Assembly (NCBI RefSeq): GCF_014650775.1
Contig: NZ_BMVP01000016.1
Coordinates: 1 to 64,000, forward strand
Reading direction: 5' to 3'
Source: Streptomyces cirratus
GTDB lineage: Bacteria > Actinomycetota > Actinomycetes > Streptomycetales > Streptomycetaceae
Length of the DNA: 64,000 nt
Position 1 is the first letter of the stretch; the number at the start of each line of letters is the position of its first letter. This document shows, one piece after another, positions 17,156 through 25,932 of the stretch. Position numbers and translations under genes: made by a program. Under the pieces are notes generated by a model. The model saw only the letters and a list, made by a program, of their open reading frames with translations. It ran no database searches and was not told where the DNA came from.

Positions 17156-20100
17156 GTTTGCGGTCGAGCGGCGGTACATGCGGGTCGCCGTGATCTCGCC
17201 GTGGATGGTCTCGCCGTCCGGGGACTGCTGTGGCAGACCGGGGCGCAGGTGTTCCTCGACGCTGATGTACTTGAGGCCGGCGCGCAGGTCCGCGTCGTTG
17301 CGCAGCCGGATGACCAGCGGGAATTCCGCGAGGGCCGTGGTGTCGAACAGGCCGGTGGTGTACAGCAGCTGGACGCCGAGCGCGTCGGAGACGGCCCGCT
17401 GGAGTTCCAGCAGGTACGTGGCGTTCGCGCGGCCGATGGGGTTGTCCAGGAACAGCGTGCCCGCGTGGCGGTGCTTGTCGCGGCCGCGGTCGTTGCTGCG
17501 CAGCGCCGCCATGGTGCAGTAGAGGGCGATCGCGGCGGTGAGCAGCTGGCCGCCGGAGAAGACGTCGCCCATCTGTCCGACCGGCACCCGCTCGGCGCGC
17601 AGTACCGCGTCGGGCTTGAGGATCTCCACGGAGATCCCCTTGGGCTCCAGGGCCGCCTGGACTCCGCGCAGCAGCAGGGACATGCCGTCACGCCGGCCTT
17701 CGCCGAAGGAGGCGGTGCTGTTCTTCTTGACGGCGGCGCGGGTGGCCTCGTCGATGACCTCGCCGAGCCGCTCGGTCAGGGTCGCCTGGTCGGGTTCCTC
17801 GAAGCGGATCCGCAGGAACTCCTGGCCCGACCACTCCCCCAGGCCCTCGGGGAGCTGGGAGAGCCGCTGGGCGGAGCGCAGGGTGGCCAGTGCGGATTCG
17901 ACCAGGCCGCGCAGCCGGTCGACGATGCTGTCGCGGTTGCGCTCCAGCTGGGCGAGTTCGTCGGTGAGCACCCGCAGCCGGGGGGCGAAGGCGGCCGCCC
18001 AGGCCGCCGCGTGTTCCGGCAGGGCGGAGGCGGGCAGTTCGCGGATCTGCTGGCGCGCGGGGGTGCGTACCTGCTCGTAGCGGTTGGCGTTGGCGTGGCG
18101 GACCAGGACGTCGCTCGCCTCGCGGACGGCGGACTCGGCGGCGGAGAGGTCGGCGGCGCAGGCGCGCAGGGAGCGGCGGGCCTCGGCGGCGGACTGGCGG
18201 GCCTCGTCCAGGGTGCCCCGGTGGGGCGCCTGCTCCTGCTCGTCCTCCTGCTGCGTGTGGTCGCGCAGCAGGTCCCGCAGGAGGGCGGCGGTCTCGTCGA
18301 AGCCGCCCGCCCCGTCCTCGGCGGTGCGGTGGGAGCGCAGCAGGTCTGCGTGGGCGGCGCGGGCGCTCTCGACGGCGGCGGTGTGGGCGGCGAGCTGGGC
18401 GGTCGCGGTGCGCAGCAGGCCCTGGGCGTGCTCGACGTCGCCGGGGACCAGCTCCTCGGGCAGGTCGGTGTGCGCCTCGCCGTCGGAGGGGGCGAGGCGT
18501 TCGGCCTCGCCACGCAGCCGGCCGAGCTGCTCGCTCGCGGCGGACGCCCGGGATTCCAGCATCTGCACGAGGGCCTCCGCGCGTGCTGCGGCGGCTTGCC
18601 GGGAAGGGCCGTCGGCGCCGTCGGTGCCTTCGAGGAGCTGGGCGGCCCGGGTGCGCACCTTATTGGTGAGCCGGTCGAGTTCCGCGAGGGCGGCGCTCTC
18701 GTCGCTTTCGGCCCGGGCCTGTTCGGCGCGCAGGTCGGCGCCCACGCCGACCTTCTCGTAGAGCCGGGATGCGGCCCGGTAGGCCTCGCGCAGGTCGGGC
18801 AGCGGGGCCTTGGGCGTTCCGTCGTCCTCGGGGAGGGGGTCGGGGGCGCCGGCGATGTCGGCGCGTTCGGCGCGCAGCGCGCGGGCGGTGCGGCGGGCGT
18901 CGTCCGCGGCCCGCTGGGCGGCACGGCGGTCCTCGTCGGCGGCGCGGGCCCGGTCCAGGCACGCTTCGGCGCGGGCCTCCGACTCGGCCGCCTCGTCGGC
19001 GAGTTCCCGGAGCCGGGCCTGCCAGCCGGAGCGCTCGCGCAGGCGGTAGGCGAGGCCGGAGAGGGCGTCCGCGACCCGACGGGCGCGCTGGGCGGCGTCC
19101 TGGCGCTCGTCGCGGACCCGGGCGGCGTCGGCGGCCGCCTCGTCGGCCTCGGCGCGTACGGTACGGGCCTCCGCGAGTTCCGCGTCGCATTCCTCGGCGA
19201 ACGCCCGTGCGGCCGCGGCGTGTTCCGCGAGCTCGGCGAGACGGCCGGGCGGGCAGCCGGTCCGCCAGGACGCGAGCCGGGCGGCGAGCTCCCGGTCGCC
19301 GGAGAGCCGGGCGGCCAGGTCGCGGATCTCGGTGTCGCGGGCGGTGGCGCGGGCGCGCAGGGCCTGGCGTTCCTCGTCGGCGGCGTGTTCGTCGTGCATG
19401 GCCGGGTTCGGGGAAACGATGAAGATGCCGGATCCGGCCGGATCCGCGTCGGCGGACGGAACCGGGGCCAGCAGCGCGGCGGCCGTGCCGACGGCCACGG
19501 TGGAGCGGGGCAGCAGGGCGGCGCCGGAGAGGACGTCCCGGGCGCGGGCGTGGGTGTCGGGGTCGGTGATGACGACGCCGTCGACCAGTTCGGGGCGGGC
19601 GGCGAGGACGGCGGCGTGGTCGGCGGGGTCCACGGACTGGGCGAGGTAGCGCCAGCCGGGGAGGGCGGGGATGCCGTGTTCGCCGAGGTACTCGACGGTG
19701 GCGAGCACGTCGGGGCCGGGCGGGAGCAGCCCGCCGTCGCCGAGGGCGCCGAGGATGCGGGCGTCCTCGGCCGCGGCGGTACGCAGCTCGAACAGCTGGC
19801 GTTCGGCGGAGCCGACGGTGTCGGCCAGCATCCGCAGCAGCTCGTCGGAGCCCCGGTCGAGGTCGGCGACGGTGAGTGCGGGGGCGGCCGCGGGGTGGCC
19901 GAGGGCTGCGCCGTGCCCGGTCGCGCCGTACCCGGCTGCGTCGGAGACGGAGACGCTGCCCGACCGGCCGGTGTCCTCGGCGGAACCCGGGGCGCCCGAG
20001 CGCGGGGCGCCCGGCTGCCCGGTGGCATCGGCACCGGAGGCAGGCACGGCCGCGCCCGGGACCCGGGCCGGGCCGGTCCCGGGCGGGTCGGCGGGGCCGG

Positions 20101-21988
20101 GCTGCGCGCCCGTGCGCGGGCGGGGGAGGAAGGTGTCGGGGGCCGACGGGAGGCCGAGCAGCTCCGCGATGCGCGGGGCCGCGGCCAGGGAGGCGGCCGC
20201 GCGCTCCTCCGCGGCGTGCGCGGCTTCGGCGGCGTCCGCGGCGTCCGCCGCGCGGGCGGCGGTGAGTTCGGCGCGGGCTTCGGTGGCCGCGGCCTCGCGG
20301 GCGGCGTCGGCGGCGGCGCGTGCGGCCTCGCGGGACTCGTCCCAGTCGGCGACTGCGCTCTTCTCGGCGTCGCTCGCGGCGAGGGCGGCGCGCGCCGGGT
20401 CCGCGTCGGGCGTCGAGTCGTCGAGCCAGCCGGCCCGTACGGCTTCGGCGGTCTCCTGCTGGACCTCCGACAGGCGGGCGCGGAGGTGTTCGGCCTCGCT
20501 GCGCGCGCGCTGGGCGGCCGTGGCGGCGGCGGTGGCATCGCGGTGGGCGGCTTCGCCCGCGGCCTGGAGGACGGCGGAACGCTCCTCCTCCTCGTTGGCC
20601 CGCGCCTCACCCTGCTCGGCGGCGGTGTGCAGGGCGCGGACGAGCCCGGCGGCGGCCGTGGCCCGGGCGGCCAGGGCGGGGGCGGCGTCGCGCTCGGCCT
20701 CCAGGATGGCGGCGGCGACCCGGGCGGAGCGGTCGGCGGCGGCCCGGTGGCGCAGCACGGTCTCGGCGGCCTGCCAGGCGGAGTGCAGGGTGCGCGCTTC
20801 GAGGAGTTCACGGCGTTGGGCGGCGGCGGCCTTGTCGGCGACGGTCAGGGCCAGCGAGGCGTGCCGGTAGGCGAGTTCGGCGGAGATGGCGGCGCTGCGC
20901 TCGCGCGCGGCTTCGGCGGCGGTGACGGCGTGGGCGGCGGCGGTGACCCGCTCGGCGAGTTCGGCGGCGCGGCCGCGTTCCTCGGTGGCGCGGGCGGACA
21001 GGCGCCGGGCGAGGGTGCGCGTGCGGCGTTCGGCGCCCGCGTGGACGTCGCGCAGCCGGGAGCGGGCCCCGGCGGCCTCGACGATCTTGGTGAGCAGTTC
21101 CACCGACCCGGCGGTGAAGTCGCGTTCGGCCATCAGCTCGGAGCGGCGGCCGAGCTTGTTGCCGAAGCCGTGGACCAGGTCGGCGAGGCCGTCGGTGTCC
21201 CGGGTGTCGGTGACGGCGCGCAGCAGGAGGTCGGTGAAGTCGGAGTCCTTCTTGACCGCGAAGAGGCCGGCGGCCTCGCCCTCGTCGGCGTTCATCTCGC
21301 GCTGGTAGCGGAAGAGTTCGGGGTCGAGGCCGAGGTCGGTGAGGTGTTCGTTCCAGCGGTCGTGGATCTCCTCCCAGTACACCTCCAGGTGCGGGTACGC
21401 CTTGCCGGCTTCGGTGATGGAGTCGCGGAAGCCCTTCATGGTGCGGCGGCGTCCCTGGGCGCCGGAGGCGCCTTCGACGGGCGGGCGCACGGAGGTGGCC
21501 TCGGCGACGGGCAGGTTGTCGAGGCTCAGACCCGGCCCGGGGCGGAAGGAGTACCAGGCCTCGGCGAACTTGCGCGGGTCGTTGGAGACCTGGCGGCCGC
21601 GCCACTCGCTGACCTTGCCGACGACGACGCATTCGCCGGTCTGGGTGTGCTGCCACTCCAGGGCGACGTGGCCGCAGTCGTCGGCGAGCAGGAACTTGCG
21701 CAGCACGCCGGAGCTGGCGCCGCCGAGGGTGTTGCGGTGGCCGGGCAGCATCACCGAGAAGATCAGTTTCAGCAGGACGGACTTGCCGCCGCCGTTCTCC
21801 AGGAACAGCACGCCCGCGGGCGCGGGCCGGCGGGGCGGTCCGGTCGGCTCGTCCTCGAAGAACTCCGCCTGGGCGGGCGCCGGGTGGGGCACCGGCTCGC
21901 CGACTCCGCGCAGGTCGAGCACGGTGTCGGCGTAACGTGCACCGGCGGGCCCGATGGAGTAGAGGCGGATCCGGGACAGCTCGTACAT
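17150..21988 (-). CDS. SMC-like ATPase of a condensin-like (MksB/JetC-like) system
   Basis: A 1612-residue SMC/Rad50-type protein. An N-terminal ATPase half carries Walker A (NGGGKS, residues 65-70). Very long Ala/Glu/Arg-rich coiled coils surround a central globular hinge-like region (about 700-880), preceded by a Pro/Gly/Ala low-complexity insert of roughly 85 residues. The C-terminal ATPase half has the ABC signature FSGGQ (about 1476) and Walker B ending LFLDNP (about 1512). The usual catalytic Glu after the Asp is Asn here. It is the last gene of a leftward operon with kleisin-like and MksE-like genes, the gene order of JetABC/MksFEB systems. No JetD-type nuclease adjoins. Family assignment is by architecture and context, not by a search. 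Confidence 0.75.
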   Translation of the reverse strand: MYELSRIRLYSIGPAGARYADTVLDLRGVGEPVPHPAPAQAEFFEDEPTGPPRRPAPAGVLFLENGGGKSVLLKLIFSVMLPGHRNTLGGASSGVLRKFLLADDCGHVALEWQHTQTGECVVVGKVSEWRGRQVSNDPRKFAEAWYSFRPGPGLSLDNLPVAEATSVRPPVEGASGAQGRRRTMKGFRDSITEAGKAYPHLEVYWEEIHDRWNEHLTDLGLDPELFRYQREMNADEGEAAGLFAVKKDSDFTDLLLRAVTDTRDTDGLADLVHGFGNKLGRRSELMAERDFTAGSVELLTKIVEAAGARSRLRDVHAGAERRTRTLARRLSARATEERGRAAELAERVTAAAHAVTAAEAARERSAAISAELAYRHASLALTVADKAAAAQRRELLEARTLHSAWQAAETVLRHRAAADRSARVAAAILEAERDAAPALAARATAAAGLVRALHTAAEQGEARANEEEERSAVLQAAGEAAHRDATAAATAAQRARSEAEHLRARLSEVQQETAEAVRAGWLDDSTPDADPARAALAASDAEKSAVADWDESREAARAAADAAREAAATEARAELTAARAADAADAAEAAHAAEERAAASLAAAPRIAELLGLPSAPDTFLPRPRTGAQPGPADPPGTGPARVPGAAVPASGADATGQPGAPRSGAPGSAEDTGRSGSVSVSDAAGYGATGHGAALGHPAAAPALTVADLDRGSDELLRMLADTVGSAERQLFELRTAAAEDARILGALGDGGLLPPGPDVLATVEYLGEHGIPALPGWRYLAQSVDPADHAAVLAARPELVDGVVITDPDTHARARDVLSGAALLPRSTVAVGTAAALLAPVPSADADPAGSGIFIVSPNPAMHDEHAADEERQALRARATARDTEIRDLAARLSGDRELAARLASWRTGCPPGRLAELAEHAAAARAFAEECDAELAEARTVRAEADEAAADAARVRDERQDAAQRARRVADALSGLAYRLRERSGWQARLRELADEAAESEARAEACLDRARAADEDRRAAQRAADDARRTARALRAERADIAGAPDPLPEDDGTPKAPLPDLREAYRAASRLYEKVGVGADLRAEQARAESDESAALAELDRLTNKVRTRAAQLLEGTDGADGPSRQAAAARAEALVQMLESRASAASEQLGRLRGEAERLAPSDGEAHTDLPEELVPGDVEHAQGLLRTATAQLAAHTAAVESARAAHADLLRSHRTAEDGAGGFDETAALLRDLLRDHTQQEDEQEQAPHRGTLDEARQSAAEARRSLRACAADLSAAESAVREASDVLVRHANANRYEQVRTPARQQIRELPASALPEHAAAWAAAFAPRLRVLTDELAQLERNRDSIVDRLRGLVESALATLRSAQRLSQLPEGLGEWSGQEFLRIRFEEPDQATLTERLGEVIDEATRAAVKKNSTASFGEGRRDGMSLLLRGVQAALEPKGISVEILKPDAVLRAERVPVGQMGDVFSGGQLLTAAIALYCTMAALRSNDRGRDKHRHAGTLFLDNPIGRANATYLLELQRAVSDALGVQLLYTTGLFDTTALAEFPLVIRLRNDADLRAGLKYISVEEHLRPGLPQQSPDGETIHGEITATRMYRRSTANA

Positions 21989-22042
21989 GGCGGCGGGTTC
22001 TCGCGGTCTCTCGTGGTGCGTACGGGGATCAGGGCGCGGGGC

Positions 22043-22945
22043 TCAGGCGTGGAAGGGCAAGCCGGCGTCGGCGGCGAGCTCCAGGTCGTCGCCCTCGGGC
22101 GGCGGCAGGAGGGTCGCGGAGCCGTCGCTGACGGGGACCACGCCGAGCTCCAGCAGTTCGGCCATGGCGGCGCTGCCCGCCATGTCGCGGACCTGGAGCT
22201 GGTAGCGGGGGGTGGTGCGGTAGGTGCCGCCGGAGTCGTCGCCGGTGCGCTGGAGGAAGCCGGATTCCGTGAGGAAGGCCGCGGCCTTGCCGACGATGCC
22301 GGTGGTGGAACCGGCCAGGCGGCGGGCGTCCTTGGTGGCGCCGGTCGCGCTGCGGCGGGCGTAGACGCGCCAGGCGGCCTCCAGGCCGGGGGCGTCGGAG
22401 GCGGGGTCGGTGTTCTCGCCGAGCTCCTCGGCGCGCTCCTCCAAGCGGCGGCAGGTCTGCCGGACGAAGGAGTCGACGCCGTTGACGGTGATCCGGCCGA
22501 TGTAGCCGTCGTCGGCGAGGTCCTCGGGGCGGGGGAAGGCGAGGGCGGCGACGGCGAGGTGGGCGAGGCCGTGCAAGAAGCGGTCGCCTCCGTCGGCGGC
22601 GGTGCGGCGGGCGTAGTCGCCCATCCGGACGGCGAAGACGGAGTCCTCGTCGGCGGCCACGGCCATGCCGGCGCGGGGCGAGACCTCCAGCACGACGAGG
22701 CCGAGGCCGGTGGCGACGGCGTCGGCGAGGCGGCCGAAGGCGGGCTCCTCGCGGTAGCGGCGCAGCAGTTCGGCGTACTCGGCGTCGCGGGCGGGGAGCA
22801 GCTTGGGCTGGAGCCCGAAGGCGACGAGCCGGGCCGCGTCGGCGGCGTCGGCGGGCGTCACGGCCGCGCCGCCGGGCGCCGGAGCCGGGCCCTGCGCGGC
22901 GTCGGGCTCGCCCCGCGCGGGGGCTTCGGCGTGGTGGTCGCTCAC
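22043..22945 (-). CDS. MksE/JetB-like winged-helix subunit
   Basis: A 300-residue protein with an Ala/Pro-rich first 35 residues, then a helical and winged-helix-like body (LLPARDAEYAELLRRYREEPAFGRLADAVA onward, ending ELAADAGLPFHA). Size, position directly before the SMC-like gene (54-bp gap) and position after the kleisin-like gene fit the MksE/JetB role of clamping the kleisin in bacterial condensins. The GTG start overlaps the stop of the upstream low-complexity ORF (GTGA) and has GAAAGG upstream. I cannot confirm the family without a profile search. Confidence 0.7.
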   Translation of the reverse strand: MSDHHAEAPARGEPDAAQGPAPAPGGAAVTPADAADAARLVAFGLQPKLLPARDAEYAELLRRYREEPAFGRLADAVATGLGLVVLEVSPRAGMAVAADEDSVFAVRMGDYARRTAADGGDRFLHGLAHLAVAALAFPRPEDLADDGYIGRITVNGVDSFVRQTCRRLEERAEELGENTDPASDAPGLEAAWRVYARRSATGATKDARRLAGSTTGIVGKAAAFLTESGFLQRTGDDSGGTYRTTPRYQLQVRDMAGSAAMAELLELGVVPVSDGSATLLPPPEGDDLELAADAGLPFHA

Positions 22946-23520
22946 GGGTGGTGCCTTTCGTGTGGTGCGGTGGTTTCGGCGACGGGCGGCGGGGTGATCC
23001 CCCGCCCCGGCCGGCCGGAAGCCCCGGGTCCCCGACCGGGGTTCGCCATGCCGACGGACCGGCCCGTCATCGCGGCCACCGGCCCGGGCTTCGTCGTGAC
23101 GACGGAGCCGGACGCAGCCCCAGCCGCCGGCCCGGGAGGCAGCGGAGTGGACGCGCCGGGGAATGCGGCCACCAGACCGGGCTTCGACACGTAGACGGCC
23201 CTGGGCCTCGCGCCGGCCCGTGCCCCCGGGAGCACCTTCCCCAGCGGGGCGGTGCAGGCCGGTGCGACGGAGCCGGCCGCCGACCCGCAGGCCACCGGGG
23301 CGACGGCCCTGGAAGCCGCCGAGGCGACCGACCGGGCCCCCACCGTGGCCGCCGACCCGGAGGCCACCGGGGCAACGGTCCGGGCCGCCACCGCGGACGG
23401 CGGGCCGTGAGTGGGCGAGGCCGGCGAGCCGGAGGGCGGGGAAGCGACCGGCCCGCAAGGCGCGGCGGCGGTCGGGGCGGGGGTTACGGCGGGGGCCGGC
23501 AGGGACAGGGGCCGGGTCAT
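22942..23520 (-). CDS. Low-complexity Ala/Pro/Gly/Val-rich ORF coupled to condensin-like genes
   Basis: A 192-residue predicted protein, almost entirely Ala, Pro, Gly, Val, Ser, Arg and Thr, with no predicted fold, membrane segment or family. Its ATG overlaps the upstream stop (ATGA at 23520-23517, GGAG six bases before), and its stop overlaps the downstream start (GTGA at 22945-22942). Such double coupling is what a genuine operon member would show. It could be a disordered accessory subunit, or a spacer that merely stayed open because stop codons are rare at this GC content. A real product is plausible but not proven. Confidence 0.5.
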   Translation of the reverse strand: MTRPLSLPAPAVTPAPTAAAPCGPVASPPSGSPASPTHGPPSAVAARTVAPVASGSAATVGARSVASAASRAVAPVACGSAAGSVAPACTAPLGKVLPGARAGARPRAVYVSKPGLVAAFPGASTPLPPGPAAGAASGSVVTTKPGPVAAMTGRSVGMANPGRGPGASGRPGRGITPPPVAETTAPHERHHP

Positions 23521-25055
23521 GAGGGCTCCGTGCGGGCGGCCGTCATCGCGGCGGCGTCGAGGAGGGCGGTGCCGACGATCAGGTCGGCGCCGCCGAACTC
23601 CGGGTCGTCCAGCTCGGTGCCGTCGTCCACCGCGAACAGCAGCCGCTCCTCACCCTGCCGGTACGCCGTACCCACCGCCGGGCTCGCCGCGTGGACGGCC
23701 AGCAGCGCCACCAGGTACGGCAGTTCGGGGTCGCTGCGCCGGGCCTCGGCCAGCAGGCCGGACAGCCGGCGCGGCGCGTCGTGCGGAAGGTCCAGCAGCA
23801 CCATGGCCGCCGCGAGCTGCTCCTCGCTGAACCGGCTGTCGTCCGGGGTGGCGATCAGGTCGGGCTCGGGCATCTCCACGCCCAGGTGCTCGCGCTCCAC
23901 CGGCGGCGTCAGCAGGATCTCCACCAGATCGGCGACCCGCACCGAGACGGGCGTGCGCAGCCCCGTGCCCCGGGCGAAGAACGCGTCGGTGACCCGGGTG
24001 GCCTGCTCCAGCGGCAGCGGCAGCACCGGGGCGATCAGCTGCCCGTACAGGTCGATGCCCGAGCGCGGCGCCGGAGCCGCGAAGGCCTGCCGGTCCTGTT
24101 CGGCACGGAAGAGCGGGCCCGCGTCCAGCAGCCGCGACTGGAGCTGGGTGTGGCGGCGGATGCAGTCCTTGACGATGTCGACCAGCTCGGCGGCGCGCCG
24201 CTTGTTGTCGAGGTCCTCGGCTTCGTCGCGGGCCTTGCGGATGTTGGTGAGGATGGCGTTCTCGTGCCGGTAGCGGTCGGCGACGTGCTCCAGCGCCTCG
24301 GCGATCATGTCCGGCACGGCTTCGAGCCAGTCCACGGCCCGTACGTTGCGCCGCGTCGCGTCCAGCGTCCGGCGCAGGGTCTCCGCGTACTGGACGGTGC
24401 GGTACCGGGCCTGTTCGGCGGCCAGTTGCGCATCGGCGAGCCGGCCCCGGCTGATCAGCACTTCCAGCTTGACCTCGGCGGCGATCTGCGCGCTGGTGAC
24501 GTCCGTGTCCAGGGCGCCCACCAGCACGTTCACGGCTTCGTCGGTGGTGCGCAGGTACACCGCCCCGCCGTAGCCGGGGACTTCCTCGATCAGCTTGAAG
24601 TCGTAGTCCCTCCGGACGTAGACCCCGTCGGGGCCGAAGGTGCCGTAGATCGCGCGGAAGCCCCGGTCCACGCTGCCGACGTTGATCAGGTTCTCCAGGA
24701 CCCAGCGCGCCACCCGCTCGTGCTCGGCGGCGGGCCGGCCGGGGGCCTGGGCGGCGACGCGCGGCAGCAGCCGGGCCACTATCTGCTCGTGGTCGGCGCC
24801 GGTGTCGAAGTCCATGTTGAGGGTGACCAGGTCGATCGCGGCCAGCGCGACCTCCGCCATCGCGTAGACCCCGTACTCGCCGGCCAGATTGGCCTTGCGG
24901 ACGTCGAGGTCGTGCAGCGGGGCGGTGCAGGCGAGGGCGCGCAGCCGCCGGGCCAGGCCCTCGTCGGCGGCCGGGCCCGGCGCCGGGGACACGAGGGGCT
25001 TCGCCGGGGCAGGGAGAGTCACGACGGAAAGACTAGGCGCTGACACGGACAACAT
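23517..25055 (-). CDS. MksF/JetA-like kleisin subunit
   Basis: A protein of about 512 residues, mostly alpha-helical. An N-terminal winged-helix-like region contains LARRLRALACTAPLHDLDVRKANLAGEYG. A long coiled-coil-prone middle spans roughly residues 225-320 (AEQARYRTVQYAETLRRTLDATRR and on). The C-terminal domain carries helix-rich repeats. It is the first gene of the leftward operon, as JetA/MksF is in Wadjet/MksBEF loci. Several starts are possible (GTG 25067, ATG 25055, GTG 25046, GTG 25022). I chose the ATG without strong ribosome-site support. It is divergent from pxpA with about 100 bp between. Confidence 0.7.
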   Translation of the reverse strand: MLSVSAPSLSVVTLPAPAKPLVSPAPGPAADEGLARRLRALACTAPLHDLDVRKANLAGEYGVYAMAEVALAAIDLVTLNMDFDTGADHEQIVARLLPRVAAQAPGRPAAEHERVARWVLENLINVGSVDRGFRAIYGTFGPDGVYVRRDYDFKLIEEVPGYGGAVYLRTTDEAVNVLVGALDTDVTSAQIAAEVKLEVLISRGRLADAQLAAEQARYRTVQYAETLRRTLDATRRNVRAVDWLEAVPDMIAEALEHVADRYRHENAILTNIRKARDEAEDLDNKRRAAELVDIVKDCIRRHTQLQSRLLDAGPLFRAEQDRQAFAAPAPRSGIDLYGQLIAPVLPLPLEQATRVTDAFFARGTGLRTPVSVRVADLVEILLTPPVEREHLGVEMPEPDLIATPDDSRFSEEQLAAAMVLLDLPHDAPRRLSGLLAEARRSDPELPYLVALLAVHAASPAVGTAYRQGEERLLFAVDDGTELDDPEFGGADLIVGTALLDAAAMTAARTEPS

Positions 25056-25152
25056 CCCAAACGGCACGGTTCGGCCGGATCCTCCCCGGTCCGGCGGGGG
25101 GCCCGCCCGCCACCGCGCGAGTTCCAGGAGGGGCCTGTTCTACGCTCACCGC

Positions 25153-25932
25153 ATGGCTCCCGTGATCACTCCCGTCATCGACCTCAACGCCGACCTCGGC
25201 GAAGGCTTCGGGCGGTGGACGCTGACGGACGACGAGGCGTTGCTGTCGGTGGTCACCAGCGCCAACGTGGCCTGCGGCTTCCACGCCGGGGATCCGTCCA
25301 TCATGCGCCGGGTCTGCGAGCTGGCGGCCGGGCGGGGCGTACGGATCGGGGCGCAGGTCTCGTACCGGGACCTCGCGGGTTTCGGGCGGCGGGCGATGGA
25401 CGTGCCGCCGCGCGAGCTGGCCGACGAGGTGGCCTACCAGATCGGCGCGCTGGAGGTCTTCGCGCGGGCGGCCGGCTCCGCCGTCTCCTACGTGAAACCG
25501 CACGGCGCGCTGTACAACCGCACCGTGTACGACGCGGGACAGGCGGGCGCCGTCGTCGCCGGGGTGCTGCTCGCGGCCGGCCCCGGCGGGCTGCCCGTGC
25601 TGGGGCTGCCGGGTTCGCTGCTGCTGGCGGCCGCCGGTGAGGCGGGGCTGCCCGCGGTGCCGGAGGCGTTCGCCGACCGGGCGTACACGGCGGTCGGGAC
25701 GCTGGTGCCGCGGGGCGAGCCGGGGGCGGTGCTGAACGATGCGGACGCGGTGGTGGCCCGGGCGGTCGGGATGGCGGCCGAGGGTGTCGTGACGGCGGCG
25801 GACGGGACGGCGGTCCCGGTGGGCGCGCGCTCGCTGTGCCTGCACGGGGACACCCCGGGCGCCGCGGACCTCGCGCTGCGGGTGCGGGAGGCGCTGGGCG
25901 CGGCCGGGGTACGGGTGGAGGCGTTCGCGTGA
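25153..25932 (+). CDS. pxpA: 5-oxoprolinase subunit A (LamB/YcsF family)
   Basis: A 259-residue cytosolic protein opening with the family signature IDLNADLGEGFGRW, followed by ANVACGFHAGDP and VKPHGALYN. PxpA works with PxpB and PxpC in ATP-dependent cleavage of 5-oxoproline (pyroglutamate) to glutamate, a repair step for a damaged metabolite. The ATG at 25153 gives the family's normal N-terminus. Its stop overlaps the pxpB start (GTGA). Confidence 0.94.
   Translation: MAPVITPVIDLNADLGEGFGRWTLTDDEALLSVVTSANVACGFHAGDPSIMRRVCELAAGRGVRIGAQVSYRDLAGFGRRAMDVPPRELADEVAYQIGALEVFARAAGSAVSYVKPHGALYNRTVYDAGQAGAVVAGVLLAAGPGGLPVLGLPGSLLLAAAGEAGLPAVPEAFADRAYTAVGTLVPRGEPGAVLNDADAVVARAVGMAAEGVVTAADGTAVPVGARSLCLHGDTPGAADLALRVREALGAAGVRVEAFA

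Noticed and set aside
16550..23194. A 2214-residue frame opposite the SMC-like gene
   Set aside because: It is Gly/Val/Ala-rich, lacks any domain, and mirrors the SMC-like and MksE-like genes, which have clear motifs. It is a compositional shadow.
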